From JACCXG01 sp963717745 (GTDB taxonomy: Bacteria > Acidobacteriota > Vicinamibacteria > Vicinamibacterales > 2-12-FULL-66-21), in the NCBI GenBank assembly GCA_963717745.1, contig CAVQXJ010000018.1:62001-126000 (forward strand): a DNA stretch of 64,000 nt, in the 5' to 3' direction. This document shows positions 42,903 to 51,057 of the stretch, in pieces (position 1 is the first letter of the stretch; each line of letters opens with the position of its first letter). The notes under the pieces were generated by a model, which worked only from the letters and a program-made list of their open reading frames with translations, was not told the origin of the DNA and ran no database searches. The translations under genes and the position numbers were made by a program.

Positions 42903-44591
42903 ATGTGGCAGCAGAACTACGAGCCGGTGGCCGGGAGCCTGGCGCTGTCGGCGTCGGTCGCGTCGATTCCCATCCTCGTGCTGTTTTTCATGCTCGGCGT
43001 CCGCCGAAAGCCGGCGTGGATGGCGGCGCTGACGGCACTCGGCATCGCCTTCGTCCTCGCGGCTTCGGCCTACGACATGCCGGTGCGGCTGGCCCTGCTG
43101 TCGGCGGTGACCGGCGCGGCCTACGGCCTGTTCCCGATCGCGTGGATCGTGTTCGCGTCGATCATGCTGTATCGCCTCGCGGTGGAGACCGGCAAGTTCG
43201 AAATCATCAAGGACTCGGTCGGAGGGTTGACCAGCGATCGCCGGCTCCAGGCCCTGTTCATCGCCTTTTCGTTCAGCGCGTTCATCGAGGGGGCCGCGGG
43301 TTTCGGCGCACCGGTCGCGATCGCAGGCGCGATGCTGGCCGGCCTCGGGTTCTCGCCGTTCTATGCCGCGGGCATCTGCCTGATCGCGAACACGGCGCCG
43401 GTCGCCTTCGGCTCGATCGGCATCCCGGTGATCACCCTCGCCGGCATCACCGGCATGCCGGTGATGCCGCTCAGCGCGATGGTCGGGCGGCTGTCCGCGC
43501 TGATCTCCCTGGTCATTCCCCTGTATCTCGTGGTGGTGATGGCTGGCTGGCGAAAGACGCTCGAGGTGCTGCCGGCGGTGGTGGTGTGCAGCGTGTCGTT
43601 CGCCGCGGTGCAGTTCTACGTCTCCAACTACGTCGGTCCCGAGCTCACCGACATCATCAGCTCGCTCTGCTGCATCGGCGCGATGGTCGTGGTCCTGAAA
43701 TTCTGGAAGCCGCGGAGCATCTTCCGGCTCGAAGGGGAGCGGGCTGCGACGGTGGCGCCGCACGGGCACCCGCCGCTCCGGGTCCTGACGGCGTGGCTGC
43801 CGTACATCCTGCTGGTCGTGTTCGTGCTGACCTGGGGCAACGCGACGATCAAGCGACGGATCGACGGCGTCACCAACTCGCTCCTGCCGTCGTCCCTGCC
43901 GCGGAGCGCGACCATCGCCAACGGCCTGACCGTGCCGGGTCTGCACAACCGCATCACCCGGGTGCCGCCGGTGACGCCAGCTCCCGCGCCGTATCCGGCC
44001 GTGTATACGCTCAACTGGCTGAGTGCGTCGGGGACCGCCTGCTTCCTGGCGACGCTGGCGGCGGCGCTGTTGCTCCGCGTCAGCCCGCGGCGATTCGCCG
44101 GCCTCTACGCCGGCACCTTCCACCAGCTGGCCAAACCGATGCTGACGATCGCCTCGATGCTGGCGTTGGCGTACTTGATGAACTATTCCGGGATGACCTC
44201 GACGCTGGGCATCGCGCTGGCCGCGAGCGGGGCCACCTTTCCGTTCTTCAGCGCGATCCTCGGCTGGCTGGGCGTGTTCCTCACGGGGAGCGATACGTCC
44301 GCCAACGCCTTGTTCGGAAACCTGCAGGTGATCACCGCAAACCAGATCGGCCTGAACCCGGTGTTGACCGCGTCGGTGAACGCCGCCGCCGGCGTCATGG
44401 GCAAGATGATCTCCCTGACGAGCATCACGGTGGCCTGCGCGGCCACCGGCCTGACGCCGGAGGACGAGGGCAAGCTGTTTCACTTCACGTTCAAGCACAG
44501 CGTCTTCCTCGCGTGTGGCGTCGGCGTGGTGGCGATGCTGTTCGCGTATGTGTTTCCGGAACTGGTGCCGGTATTGACCGTCCGGAAGTAA
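42903..44591 (+). CDS. lctP: L-lactate permease (LctP family)
   Basis: A 562-residue membrane protein with about thirteen helices. The family sequence is clear: MWQQNYEPVAGSLALSASVA, SAFIEGAAGFGAPVAIAGAM, then NTAPVAFGSIGIPVITLAGI and the C-terminal FLTGSDTSANALFGNLQVIT, ending with MGKMISLTSITVACAATGLT. It takes up lactate or glycolate with protons. The ATG at 42903 begins the conserved opening. Downstream are an aldolase-like gene and a LarA-type racemase, so the group may handle hydroxy acids. A TGGAACCCGTTCCA operator-like site precedes it. Confidence 0.93.
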   Translation: MWQQNYEPVAGSLALSASVASIPILVLFFMLGVRRKPAWMAALTALGIAFVLAASAYDMPVRLALLSAVTGAAYGLFPIAWIVFASIMLYRLAVETGKFEIIKDSVGGLTSDRRLQALFIAFSFSAFIEGAAGFGAPVAIAGAMLAGLGFSPFYAAGICLIANTAPVAFGSIGIPVITLAGITGMPVMPLSAMVGRLSALISLVIPLYLVVVMAGWRKTLEVLPAVVVCSVSFAAVQFYVSNYVGPELTDIISSLCCIGAMVVVLKFWKPRSIFRLEGERAATVAPHGHPPLRVLTAWLPYILLVVFVLTWGNATIKRRIDGVTNSLLPSSLPRSATIANGLTVPGLHNRITRVPPVTPAPAPYPAVYTLNWLSASGTACFLATLAAALLLRVSPRRFAGLYAGTFHQLAKPMLTIASMLALAYLMNYSGMTSTLGIALAASGATFPFFSAILGWLGVFLTGSDTSANALFGNLQVITANQIGLNPVLTASVNAAAGVMGKMISLTSITVACAATGLTPEDEGKLFHFTFKHSVFLACGVGVVAMLFAYVFPELVPVLTVRK

Positions 44592-44826
44592 GTGCAGCCA
44601 TTCTGAACGCCGAGCATCGCCGCCGCTGGCTCGGGGCAACTGGTCGCTCTACGGGCACCCGGGGTCATGCGACGCTCCTCGCGACCTTCGCCAGGAGCGG
44701 GCGCTCTCGACGCCCCTGTTAATCGGCGCATCGAGTTACTTATCCGCGACTGAGGCCCGGTTACCGCGTGAAAGCTAGAGGCAGAGATATGGCACCCGGG
44801 TCGTCGGACCGGGGCGAGAGGATGCG

Positions 44827-45933
44827 ATGAGGAACTGGCGTCTGACAGCGGCCGTATGCGCCGCGGCACTGTTTGCGTGGCTTCCGCCTTTAGGCGGAAG
44901 TTCACGCGCCGGCGGCCACACGATCGATTCAGGGAGCCGCACGACCGATGCATTCACGCGGCAGGGCGGCGGCCGCCGCGGCGGCGGGGCGTCTGGCGGG
45001 CCGATCGGCGGCACGCTCACGCCGGCAAAAGCCGACGAGCGGGGCTGGGGCTGGCAGGTGAAGGCGATGATGAATCCGGCGACGCCACGGCCGCTCTACA
45101 ACCGGGCGAAGGAGCGGCTGCTGCGGGACGGCCAGATCACCAGCTACACGATCTCGAGCTTCGACCCCGAGTTGTATTGCGAAGTCGGCAAGCATTTCGA
45201 CTTCATCTGGTTCGAGATGCAGCACAGCACGATGTCGTACGACGAGGTCCGGCGCATGCTGCTGGCGTGCCCCCGGGTCGGCGCCGCACCGATGCTCCGG
45301 CTGTCGGATGCCTTCGAATCGAGCATTCAGAAAGCCACCGACCTCGGGGCGCTGGGTGTCATCGTGCCCACCGTAGACGATGCGCTCGAAGCGCGGGATG
45401 CGGCCAGGTTTTCGCGCTATCCACCATTCGGCCGGCGTAGTGCCGGAGGTGGCGCCTATGGCCAGCTGTGGAACATGCCGGGCGTCAACTACCGGCAGAC
45501 CATCAACGACAACATGCTGGTCACGGTGATGATCGAGACGCTGGAAGGCGTGGCGATGGCGCAGGAGATCGCCGCGACCCACGGCGTCGACGTCGTGATC
45601 ATCGGCAACAACGACCTGTCGAACTTTTCCGGCTGGACGCAGAGCGATCCGCGGTATCAGGACGCCATCATCAAGGTCCATGACGCGGCGCTCAAGTACG
45701 GCAAGTATTACGGGAATGCCGGCGCGCAGTATCTGAACGGCTACACGGTCAGCGCCGACACACGCATGGTGCAGAACGGTCCGGCCTGCGACGGCTGGCA
45801 GCCCCCGGGCCGGGGCCGGGGCGGCCGCAGCGCCGGACCGGAGGAAGAGCCGGTAATCGGCCTCGATCCGGAGAAAGCGAAGGCGGCCGCCGCGGCGGCG
45901 CCAGCCGCGGCCCGGCGCGATCCCTGCTGGTAG
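44827..45933 (+). CDS. HpcH/HpaI aldolase family protein with export signal
   Basis: A 368-residue protein. The catalytic TIM barrel runs from ITSYTISSFDPELYCEVGKH through FIWFEMQHSTMSYDEVRRML, ALGVIVPTVDDALEARDAAR and VTVMIETLEGVAMAQEIA (conserved Glu) to VVIIGNNDLSNFSGWTQ. Members cleave or form 4-hydroxy-2-oxo acids using a divalent metal. The N-terminus (LTAAVCAAALFAWLPP) looks like a signal peptide partly made from a hairpin repeat, and there are Gly/Arg-rich inserts. It is likely periplasmic, which is unusual for the family. The gene is followed 8 bp later by a LarA-type racemase. Confidence 0.85.
   Translation: MRNWRLTAAVCAAALFAWLPPLGGSSRAGGHTIDSGSRTTDAFTRQGGGRRGGGASGGPIGGTLTPAKADERGWGWQVKAMMNPATPRPLYNRAKERLLRDGQITSYTISSFDPELYCEVGKHFDFIWFEMQHSTMSYDEVRRMLLACPRVGAAPMLRLSDAFESSIQKATDLGALGVIVPTVDDALEARDAARFSRYPPFGRRSAGGGAYGQLWNMPGVNYRQTINDNMLVTVMIETLEGVAMAQEIAATHGVDVVIIGNNDLSNFSGWTQSDPRYQDAIIKVHDAALKYGKYYGNAGAQYLNGYTVSADTRMVQNGPACDGWQPPGRGRGGRSAGPEEEPVIGLDPEKAKAAAAAAPAAARRDPCW
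44875..44907. repeat. Hairpin repeat inside the aldolase signal-peptide region
   Basis: A perfect stem CTTCCGCC-TTTA-GGCGGAAG at 44881-44900 extends imperfectly to GCGTGG and TTCACGC on its sides. Antisense frames of this kind spell RLKAEAT, a peptide I associate with a widespread acidobacterial repeat. It is translated in frame as part of LPPLGGSS. Confidence 0.65.
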
Positions 45934-45941
45934 CCCGGCCA

Positions 45942-47204
45942 ATGCGCCTGACTCTCGAATACGGAACCAACGGGCTGCCGGTGACGATTCCCACCGCCAA
46001 CGTGACGGTGCTCGCGCCGCGTTTCGTCCCCGGCCTCCCGGATGAACATGCCGCCTTCGTCGCGGCGGCACGCGCGCCACGGGCATCGGCGCCGCTGGCC
46101 GCCTGCGCCGAGTCGCATCACCGAGTGGCCATCGTCATTCCCGACATCACGCGTCCGCTTCCGAGCGATCGACTGCTGCCATGGGTGCTGGCCGAGCTCG
46201 GGCACGTTCCGGCGGAGCGCATCACCATCGTCATCGGCACCGGGTCGCACCGGGCCACGACCGACAGCGAAATCCGTTCGCTGGTCGGCGACGGGATCGC
46301 GCGCGACTACGCGGTCGTCAATCACGACGCGTTCGATCCGGCACGGCTGGCGCGGGCCGGCGCCGGTCTGGATGGTGGGGACGTGTTCCTCAGCCGCGCC
46401 TACGTCGAGGCCGATCGGCGGATCGTGCTGGGATTCGTCGAGCCGCACTTCATGGCGGGATTCTCCGGCGGCTGCAAAGGCGTGTTTCCCGGCGTGGCCG
46501 ATATCGCGTCGATCATGCGGTACCACAACGCCCAGATGATCGGGGATCCCGGCTCGACCTGGGGACGTCTGGCCGGCAACCCGACCCAGGAGCGGATCCG
46601 GCACGACGGGGCCCTGATCCCGATCGACTTCTGCGTGAACGTCACGCTGAACCGGCGGCGGGAGATCACCGCCGTGTTCTGCGGCGAGGTGACCGCGGCT
46701 CACGACGCCGGCTGCGCGTTCTCGCGGGACACCGCGATGGTCGCGTGCGATCGCCCGTTGCCGATCGTGGTGACCACCAACAGCGGCTACCCGCTCGACC
46801 AGAACCTGTATCAGGCGGTGAAGGGCATGTCCGCCGCCGCCCAGGTCGTCGCCGACGGCGGCTACATCGTCACGGCGGCGCGCTGCAACGATGGCTTCCC
46901 GCAGCACGGGAACTTCAAGCAGCTGCTGTTCGAGCACGAGTCGCCGCAGTCGCTGCTCGACACAATCATGACGCCGGGCTTCTCGCTGTTCGACCAGTGG
47001 CAGGCCCAGCTGCTGGCCCGCATCCTCATCAAAGCGCGGGTGGGTCTACACAGCGAACTGCCGGCGGATGACGTGCGCCGCGCGCACCTCGAGCCGGTGG
47101 ACGACGTGGAGGAGGCGCTCGCGGCAGAGTTGAACCGCATCGGCCGTGACGCGCCGATTGCCGTCCTGCCCGAGGGACCGATGACTATTCCGTATGTCGC
47201 GTGA
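45942..47204 (+). CDS. LarA-family nickel-pincer racemase/epimerase (DUF2088)
   Basis: A 420-residue LarA homologue. His103 (GTGSHRATT), His169 (VEPHFMAGFSGG), Lys179 (GGCKGVFPG) and His195 (MRYHNAQMIGD) align with His108, His174, Lys184 and His200 of Lactobacillus LarA. The offset is a constant five residues, so all nickel-pincer and catalytic positions are kept. It should therefore bind the pincer cofactor and racemise or epimerise a 2-hydroxy acid; the substrate may not be lactate. LarB, LarC and LarE are not in the window. Its stop overlaps the ABC ATPase start (GTGA), which strongly suggests a functional link. Confidence 0.9.
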   Translation: MRLTLEYGTNGLPVTIPTANVTVLAPRFVPGLPDEHAAFVAAARAPRASAPLAACAESHHRVAIVIPDITRPLPSDRLLPWVLAELGHVPAERITIVIGTGSHRATTDSEIRSLVGDGIARDYAVVNHDAFDPARLARAGAGLDGGDVFLSRAYVEADRRIVLGFVEPHFMAGFSGGCKGVFPGVADIASIMRYHNAQMIGDPGSTWGRLAGNPTQERIRHDGALIPIDFCVNVTLNRRREITAVFCGEVTAAHDAGCAFSRDTAMVACDRPLPIVVTTNSGYPLDQNLYQAVKGMSAAAQVVADGGYIVTAARCNDGFPQHGNFKQLLFEHESPQSLLDTIMTPGFSLFDQWQAQLLARILIKARVGLHSELPADDVRRAHLEPVDDVEEALAAELNRIGRDAPIAVLPEGPMTIPYVA

Positions 47205-47965
47205 CCCCAGCCTTCCAGGTCGAGCATCTCTCACTGTCATATCCCCGCGGTCGCGGGAACATCGCGGCCGCGATTCTGGACGACGTCTCGTTCACGCTCG
47301 AGCACGGGCACGCGCTCACGCTGATCGGGCCGTCCGGGTCCGGGAAGTCGACGCTTCTCCGGTGCCTGAACCGCCTGGTCGAGCCGTCGTCCGGGACGGT
47401 GACTTTCGACGGCCGTGACGTTCGGACGATCGATCCGCGCGAGCTGCGGCGGAAGGTCGCCCTCGTCATGCAGACGCCGATCCTGTTCGAGGGCACCATC
47501 GGAGACAACCTTCGGCTGCGGCCCGCCGGCGCTCCAGGGGATTTCTCCGAGCCGCGGCTCCGCCTCGTGCTCGAGGAGGTAGGGCTCGAGCCGGAGCGGC
47601 TCGAGCAGGATGCGTCGACACTGTCCGGCGGTGAGAAGCAGCGCGTGGCGATTGCCCGGGCGCTGCTGGGCGATCCACAGGTCCTGCTCCTGGACGAGCC
47701 GACCTCGGCGCTCGATCCGCCAAACGCGCTGATCGTCGCGAAGACCATCTCCAGACTTCGAACGGCGCGCGGTCTGACCATCGTCGCTGTCACCCACCAG
47801 CCCGATCTGGTACGGCGCCTGGGTGGCGCCCTGCTGTACCTGGTGAAGGGCCGGGTCCACGCGTTCGAGTCAGCGGACGATCCCGCCGGCCGGGCCATCA
47901 CCGACGCGCGCCTGCAGGCGTTCCTCGCCGGCGAGCCGCTGGCGGCGGCGGAGCCGCGTTCGTGA
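47201..47965 (+). CDS. ABC transporter ATPase (FetA/YbbL-like)
   Basis: A 254-residue ATPase with Walker A (IGPSGSGKSTLLRCLNRL), the ABC signature (STLSGGEKQRVAIARAL), Walker B (VLLLDEPTSALDP) and the His switch (VAVTHQPDL). The arrangement is that of FetA/YbbL, the partner of UPF0014 permeases. It starts at a GTG overlapping the LarA stop and overlaps the permease start by 4 bp. FetAB is reported to export iron in E. coli. The link to a nickel-dependent racemase is unexplained. Confidence 0.9.
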   Translation: MTPAFQVEHLSLSYPRGRGNIAAAILDDVSFTLEHGHALTLIGPSGSGKSTLLRCLNRLVEPSSGTVTFDGRDVRTIDPRELRRKVALVMQTPILFEGTIGDNLRLRPAGAPGDFSEPRLRLVLEEVGLEPERLEQDASTLSGGEKQRVAIARALLGDPQVLLLDEPTSALDPPNALIVAKTISRLRTARGLTIVAVTHQPDLVRRLGGALLYLVKGRVHAFESADDPAGRAITDARLQAFLAGEPLAAAEPRS

Positions 47966-48756
47966 GCGCGGGCGCCGTCGTGGTCGATCTGTCGATCTGG
48001 CAGATTGCGCTGGCGCTGGGGCTGGTGGCGGCGCTGGTCGTGATCTCGCTGCATCAGTCGCTCAGCCTCGAGCGCGATCTCACGATTGGATCGATTCGAA
48101 CCATCGTCCAGCTCTATGGTGTGGGGTTCCTGCTGGCTGCGGTGTTCGCGGCGGCCCGGTGGTACTGGGTCGTCCTGATACTCGTCGCGATGACCGCCGT
48201 GGCCACCCATGCCGCCGTGTCACGGCTCGGACGGCCGCTGCCCGGCGCGGGCTGGATGGCCGCCGCGGCGCTGACGCTCTCGACCGCTGTCACACTCGCC
48301 TACGTCATCGCCGTGGTCATCCAGGTGCGTCCCTGGTGGGAGCCGCAGTACATCATTCCGATTGCCGGCATGATCCTCGGCAACTCGATGACCAGCGCCG
48401 CGCTGGCCGGCGACCGGCTACAGGGGGACCTGCGGGCCCGCGCCGACGAGATCGAGGCGATGCTGGCGCTCGGCTTCTCGGGCCCGGACGCGGTGAAGCC
48501 GATGGTGCGCGCGGCGCTGCGGGCGGCGATGATTCCCACTGTGAATGGCATGATGACGGTCGGCCTGGTGCAGCTCCCCGGCATGATGACCGGCCAGATC
48601 CTGGCGGGCTCCTCTCCGTTGCTGGCCATCCGCTATCAGATCGTGGTGGTGTTCATGCAGGCGGCGGCTACGGGACTGGGTTCCCTGATCTTCGTTCGCC
48701 TGGCCGCGACCCGCTACCTCACGCCCGCCCACCAGCTCCGGCGCTATCTGCTGTGA
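47962..48756 (+). CDS. ABC transporter permease, FetB/YbbM (UPF0014) family
   Basis: A 264-residue permease of the UPF0014 type. It has about seven helices, with SLSLERDLTIGSIRTIVQLY near the start. PIAGMILGNSMTSAALAGDR, AMIPTVNGMMTVGLVQLPGM and YQIVVVFMQAAATGLGSLIF are all conserved in FetB. It pairs with the upstream ATPase, and both overlap by 4 bp. Iron export or metal homeostasis is the known role of E. coli FetAB. Its coupling with a LarA gene is notable. A perfect 21-bp palindrome follows the stop. Confidence 0.9.
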   Translation: MSAGAVVVDLSIWQIALALGLVAALVVISLHQSLSLERDLTIGSIRTIVQLYGVGFLLAAVFAAARWYWVVLILVAMTAVATHAAVSRLGRPLPGAGWMAAAALTLSTAVTLAYVIAVVIQVRPWWEPQYIIPIAGMILGNSMTSAALAGDRLQGDLRARADEIEAMLALGFSGPDAVKPMVRAALRAAMIPTVNGMMTVGLVQLPGMMTGQILAGSSPLLAIRYQIVVVFMQAAATGLGSLIFVRLAATRYLTPAHQLRRYLL

Positions 48757-48765
48757 TGCGCCTGT

Positions 48766-48786
48766 CGCGGGGTCTGAGACCCCGCG
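48766..48786. terminator. Perfect palindrome after the ABC permease
   Basis: Ten-base arms CGCGGGGTCT and AGACCCCGCG surround one G, nine bases after the permease stop. It probably ends the larA/ABC transcript, or it is a REP-type palindrome; there is no U-run. Confidence 0.5.
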
Positions 48787-48937
48787 CTACACCGCAGAGG
48801 GCCGGCCGCACGCAGAACATGTAGCGCGGCAGACGATTTCCGGCCTTTCGCACATCTACTGTAACGCCAGGGCGGTGCCTCGGGTATTGTGCTGGCATCC
48901 GCCGGGATGGCCGGCGACTGGTTTCGTGGAGGTCTTC

Positions 48938-49945
48938 ATGCGCGCGTCGAGCTCGGCAGTCGGAACAAGCAGACGAGTGGTGCTCGCGGCCGGCGCGCTC
49001 CTCGCGCTGGTACTCGCGACAGCGGGCACGGATGCGCTGCAGGCTCCGGGAGCCGCCGCACCTCAGCCCCCACAGGGGGCTCCACCCGCCGGGCCGCCAC
49101 CAGGCGGTCAACCGGCCGGTCGGGGGCGCCAGGGCGGACCAAACGCCAACCCGTTCGCCGGCCAGACGCCGGTGAGCGCGATGATCGTGACCGGCGGCTG
49201 CTGCCACGATTACACCGGCCAGAGCAAAGTCATCATGGACACGCTCAATGCGGTGATGCCGATCAACTGGACGGTCGTGCAGGGCATGTCCAACGTGCCG
49301 GACGGCAAGCTGCCGCTCTACGAAAAACCCGACTGGGCCAAAGGGATGGACATCGTCATCCACAACGAGTGCTGGGCGAATGGCGATCTGCCCGCGCAGA
49401 TGGTGCAGAACATCACGCGGCCGAACGTGCCGAGGATGTTCTTTCACTGCACGCTGCACTCGTACCGGGTGATGACCGGTGATGGCTGGCGTGAGCTGAT
49501 CGGCATGACCAGCCGCCGGCACACGCGTTCCCACAACATCCTGCTGAAGTGGGCTGATGGCGATCCGATCACCGCTGGGCTGCCGCCCTTCGTCACTCCG
49601 ATCGACGAGCTATACGTCATCGAGAAGGTCTGGCCGAATACCAAGGCGCTCGCAACCGCGGTCAGCCCTGAAGACGGGGTGACCTATCCGCTGGTGTGGA
49701 CCCATGACTACCGCGGCGCGCGCGTCTTCGGCACCACGCTCGGGCATGGCAACGAGACGTTCAACACCAATCAGTTCAAGGAGCTCTTCACACGCGGCTT
49801 CCGCTGGGCGCTGAAGAAGGAACCGATCGCCCTTCCCCCGCCTCCGGAGCCGCAGCGCGGCGGTGGCCGGGGACGCGGCGCCGCCGGGGAGGTCCCGGCT
49901 CCCACGGCGCCAACGCCCGCCGGACGCCGCGGCGGCGGGAGTTAG
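48938..49945 (+). CDS. ThuA-domain secreted protein
   Basis: The ATG at 48938 follows GGAGG with five bases between. A signal peptide (VVLAAGALLALVLATAG) is followed by a long Pro/Gly/Arg-rich stretch to about residue 65. Then comes a ThuA (trehalose-utilisation, glutamine amidotransferase-like) fold: MIVTGGCCHDYTGQSKVIMD, then MVQNITRPNVPRMFFHC and FGTTLGHGNETFNTNQFKEL near the end. The C-terminal tail is again Gly/Arg-rich (GGGRGRGAAG). ThuA proteins act on sugars or remain uncharacterised. The next genes are cytochrome c and a quinoprotein, so it may belong to a periplasmic oxidation unit. Confidence 0.85.
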   Translation: MRASSSAVGTSRRVVLAAGALLALVLATAGTDALQAPGAAAPQPPQGAPPAGPPPGGQPAGRGRQGGPNANPFAGQTPVSAMIVTGGCCHDYTGQSKVIMDTLNAVMPINWTVVQGMSNVPDGKLPLYEKPDWAKGMDIVIHNECWANGDLPAQMVQNITRPNVPRMFFHCTLHSYRVMTGDGWRELIGMTSRRHTRSHNILLKWADGDPITAGLPPFVTPIDELYVIEKVWPNTKALATAVSPEDGVTYPLVWTHDYRGARVFGTTLGHGNETFNTNQFKELFTRGFRWALKKEPIALPPPPEPQRGGGRGRGAAGEVPAPTAPTPAGRRGGGS

Positions 49946-49970
49946 CGGCTGATGAAAGACGCCGCGTGTC

Positions 49971-50058
49971 AAGGGAGAAGGGAGAAGGCACAAGGGGAGA
50001 ACTCACGGATTTACGCCAGGAAATAAAAGCCTCTCCCTTCTCCCTTCTCCCTTATCCC
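49971..50058. repeat. Inverted pair of 7-bp AAGGGAG arrays
   Basis: The left arm (49971-49998) has AAGGGAG units, the right arm (50031-50058) the complementary TTCTCCC units, and about 30 bases of loop lie between. It lies between the ThuA and cytochrome c genes. Confidence 0.85.
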
Positions 50059-50085
50059 TTGTCATTTCTCCGCCCAGGAGCTCCG

Positions 50086-51057
50086 ATGCATGTCGGCTCG
50101 TTTCACAAGGTCTCGGTCGGGATCGTCGTCGTCGCGGTGTGTGGCGCGGTGCTGCTTGTCGCGCAGGAGCCTGCTGCCGGCCGCGGCGGTGGTGCCGGAC
50201 CGGGCCAGGGCCGTGGCGGCGCGCCACCGGCGCAGCCGCCGGCGGTGGCGCAAGTCGCCCGTTCCCCGGTCGTCGACCAGGCGGCGCAGGATCGGGGGCG
50301 CGCGCTGTGGGCGAGCCACTGCATCGACTGCCATGGCTCGCAGGCTCGAGGCTCGGACACCGGTCCGAACATCATCCGGACGAAAGTGGTCAATTTCGAT
50401 CGCAGCGCCGCCGTGGCGGGCAGTGTGCTCGGGCCGTTCCTGAAGGCGGGTCACCCCACGCAAAGCAAGAAGCCGAGCGCGTCGTTCACCGACGATGAGG
50501 TGGTCGGGCTGGCCAACTTCCTCCGGCAGCGGGTCAACGACACCATGCGGGGCTCGCCGCTCTTCACCGTGGGCGACATCGTCGTCGGCGATCCCAAAGC
50601 GGGCGAAGCCTACTTCAACGGCGAGGGTGGGTGTGCCGCCTGCCACAACGCGACGGCCCGCAACCTGGCGGGGGTGGCCACGCGCATCCCTGAACCGGTT
50701 GATCTGCAGCAGCGCATGCTCTTCCCCGGTGGCGGCGGACGTGGCCGCGGCGGTCGCGGTGCGCCGCCTGCGGCGCCGGCCGGTGGTGGACGAGCCGCGG
50801 CACCAGCGGTCGACCGGAACGCGATCACGGTCACGATCACCCCGGCGTCCGGGGCCACGATGTCCGGCGTCCTCGTCGAAGAGAGCGACTTCTACGTCAC
50901 GCTGCGCGACTCGGACGGCACGGTGCGCGTGGTCCGTCGCACCCCTGGCCTGAAAGTGACGAAGACCAATCCCCTGCAGGCGCACATCGATCTGCTGGAT
51001 CGTGTCAGCGACAAGCAGATTCACGACCTGGTCGCCTACCTGGAGACGTTGAAATGA
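50086..51057 (+). CDS. Di-haem cytochrome c
   Basis: The ATG at 50086 is preceded by GGAG. The 323-residue protein has a signal peptide (VGIVVVAVCGAVLLVAQ), a Gly/Arg/Pro stretch and two cytochrome c folds. The haem motifs are CIDCH (ALWASHCIDCHGSQA) and CAACH (GGCAACHNATARN). A C-terminal domain (TPASGATMSGVLVEESDFYV) is followed by a helix (IHDLVAYLETLK). It overlaps the next gene by 4 bp (ATGA), so it is the electron acceptor for the following quinoprotein. Confidence 0.9.
   Translation: MHVGSFHKVSVGIVVVAVCGAVLLVAQEPAAGRGGGAGPGQGRGGAPPAQPPAVAQVARSPVVDQAAQDRGRALWASHCIDCHGSQARGSDTGPNIIRTKVVNFDRSAAVAGSVLGPFLKAGHPTQSKKPSASFTDDEVVGLANFLRQRVNDTMRGSPLFTVGDIVVGDPKAGEAYFNGEGGCAACHNATARNLAGVATRIPEPVDLQQRMLFPGGGGRGRGGRGAPPAAPAGGGRAAAPAVDRNAITVTITPASGATMSGVLVEESDFYVTLRDSDGTVRVVRRTPGLKVTKTNPLQAHIDLLDRVSDKQIHDLVAYLETLK

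Noticed and set aside
42891..44639. A 582-codon reverse-strand frame opposite the lactate permease.
   Set aside because: Rich in Arg, His and Asp with no domain; it mirrors a membrane-protein gene.
41405..44722. A 1,105-codon open frame on the plus strand.
   Set aside because: It crosses the quinoprotein, the intergenic region and the lactate permease, and its residues show no family pattern. It is an artefact of codon use.
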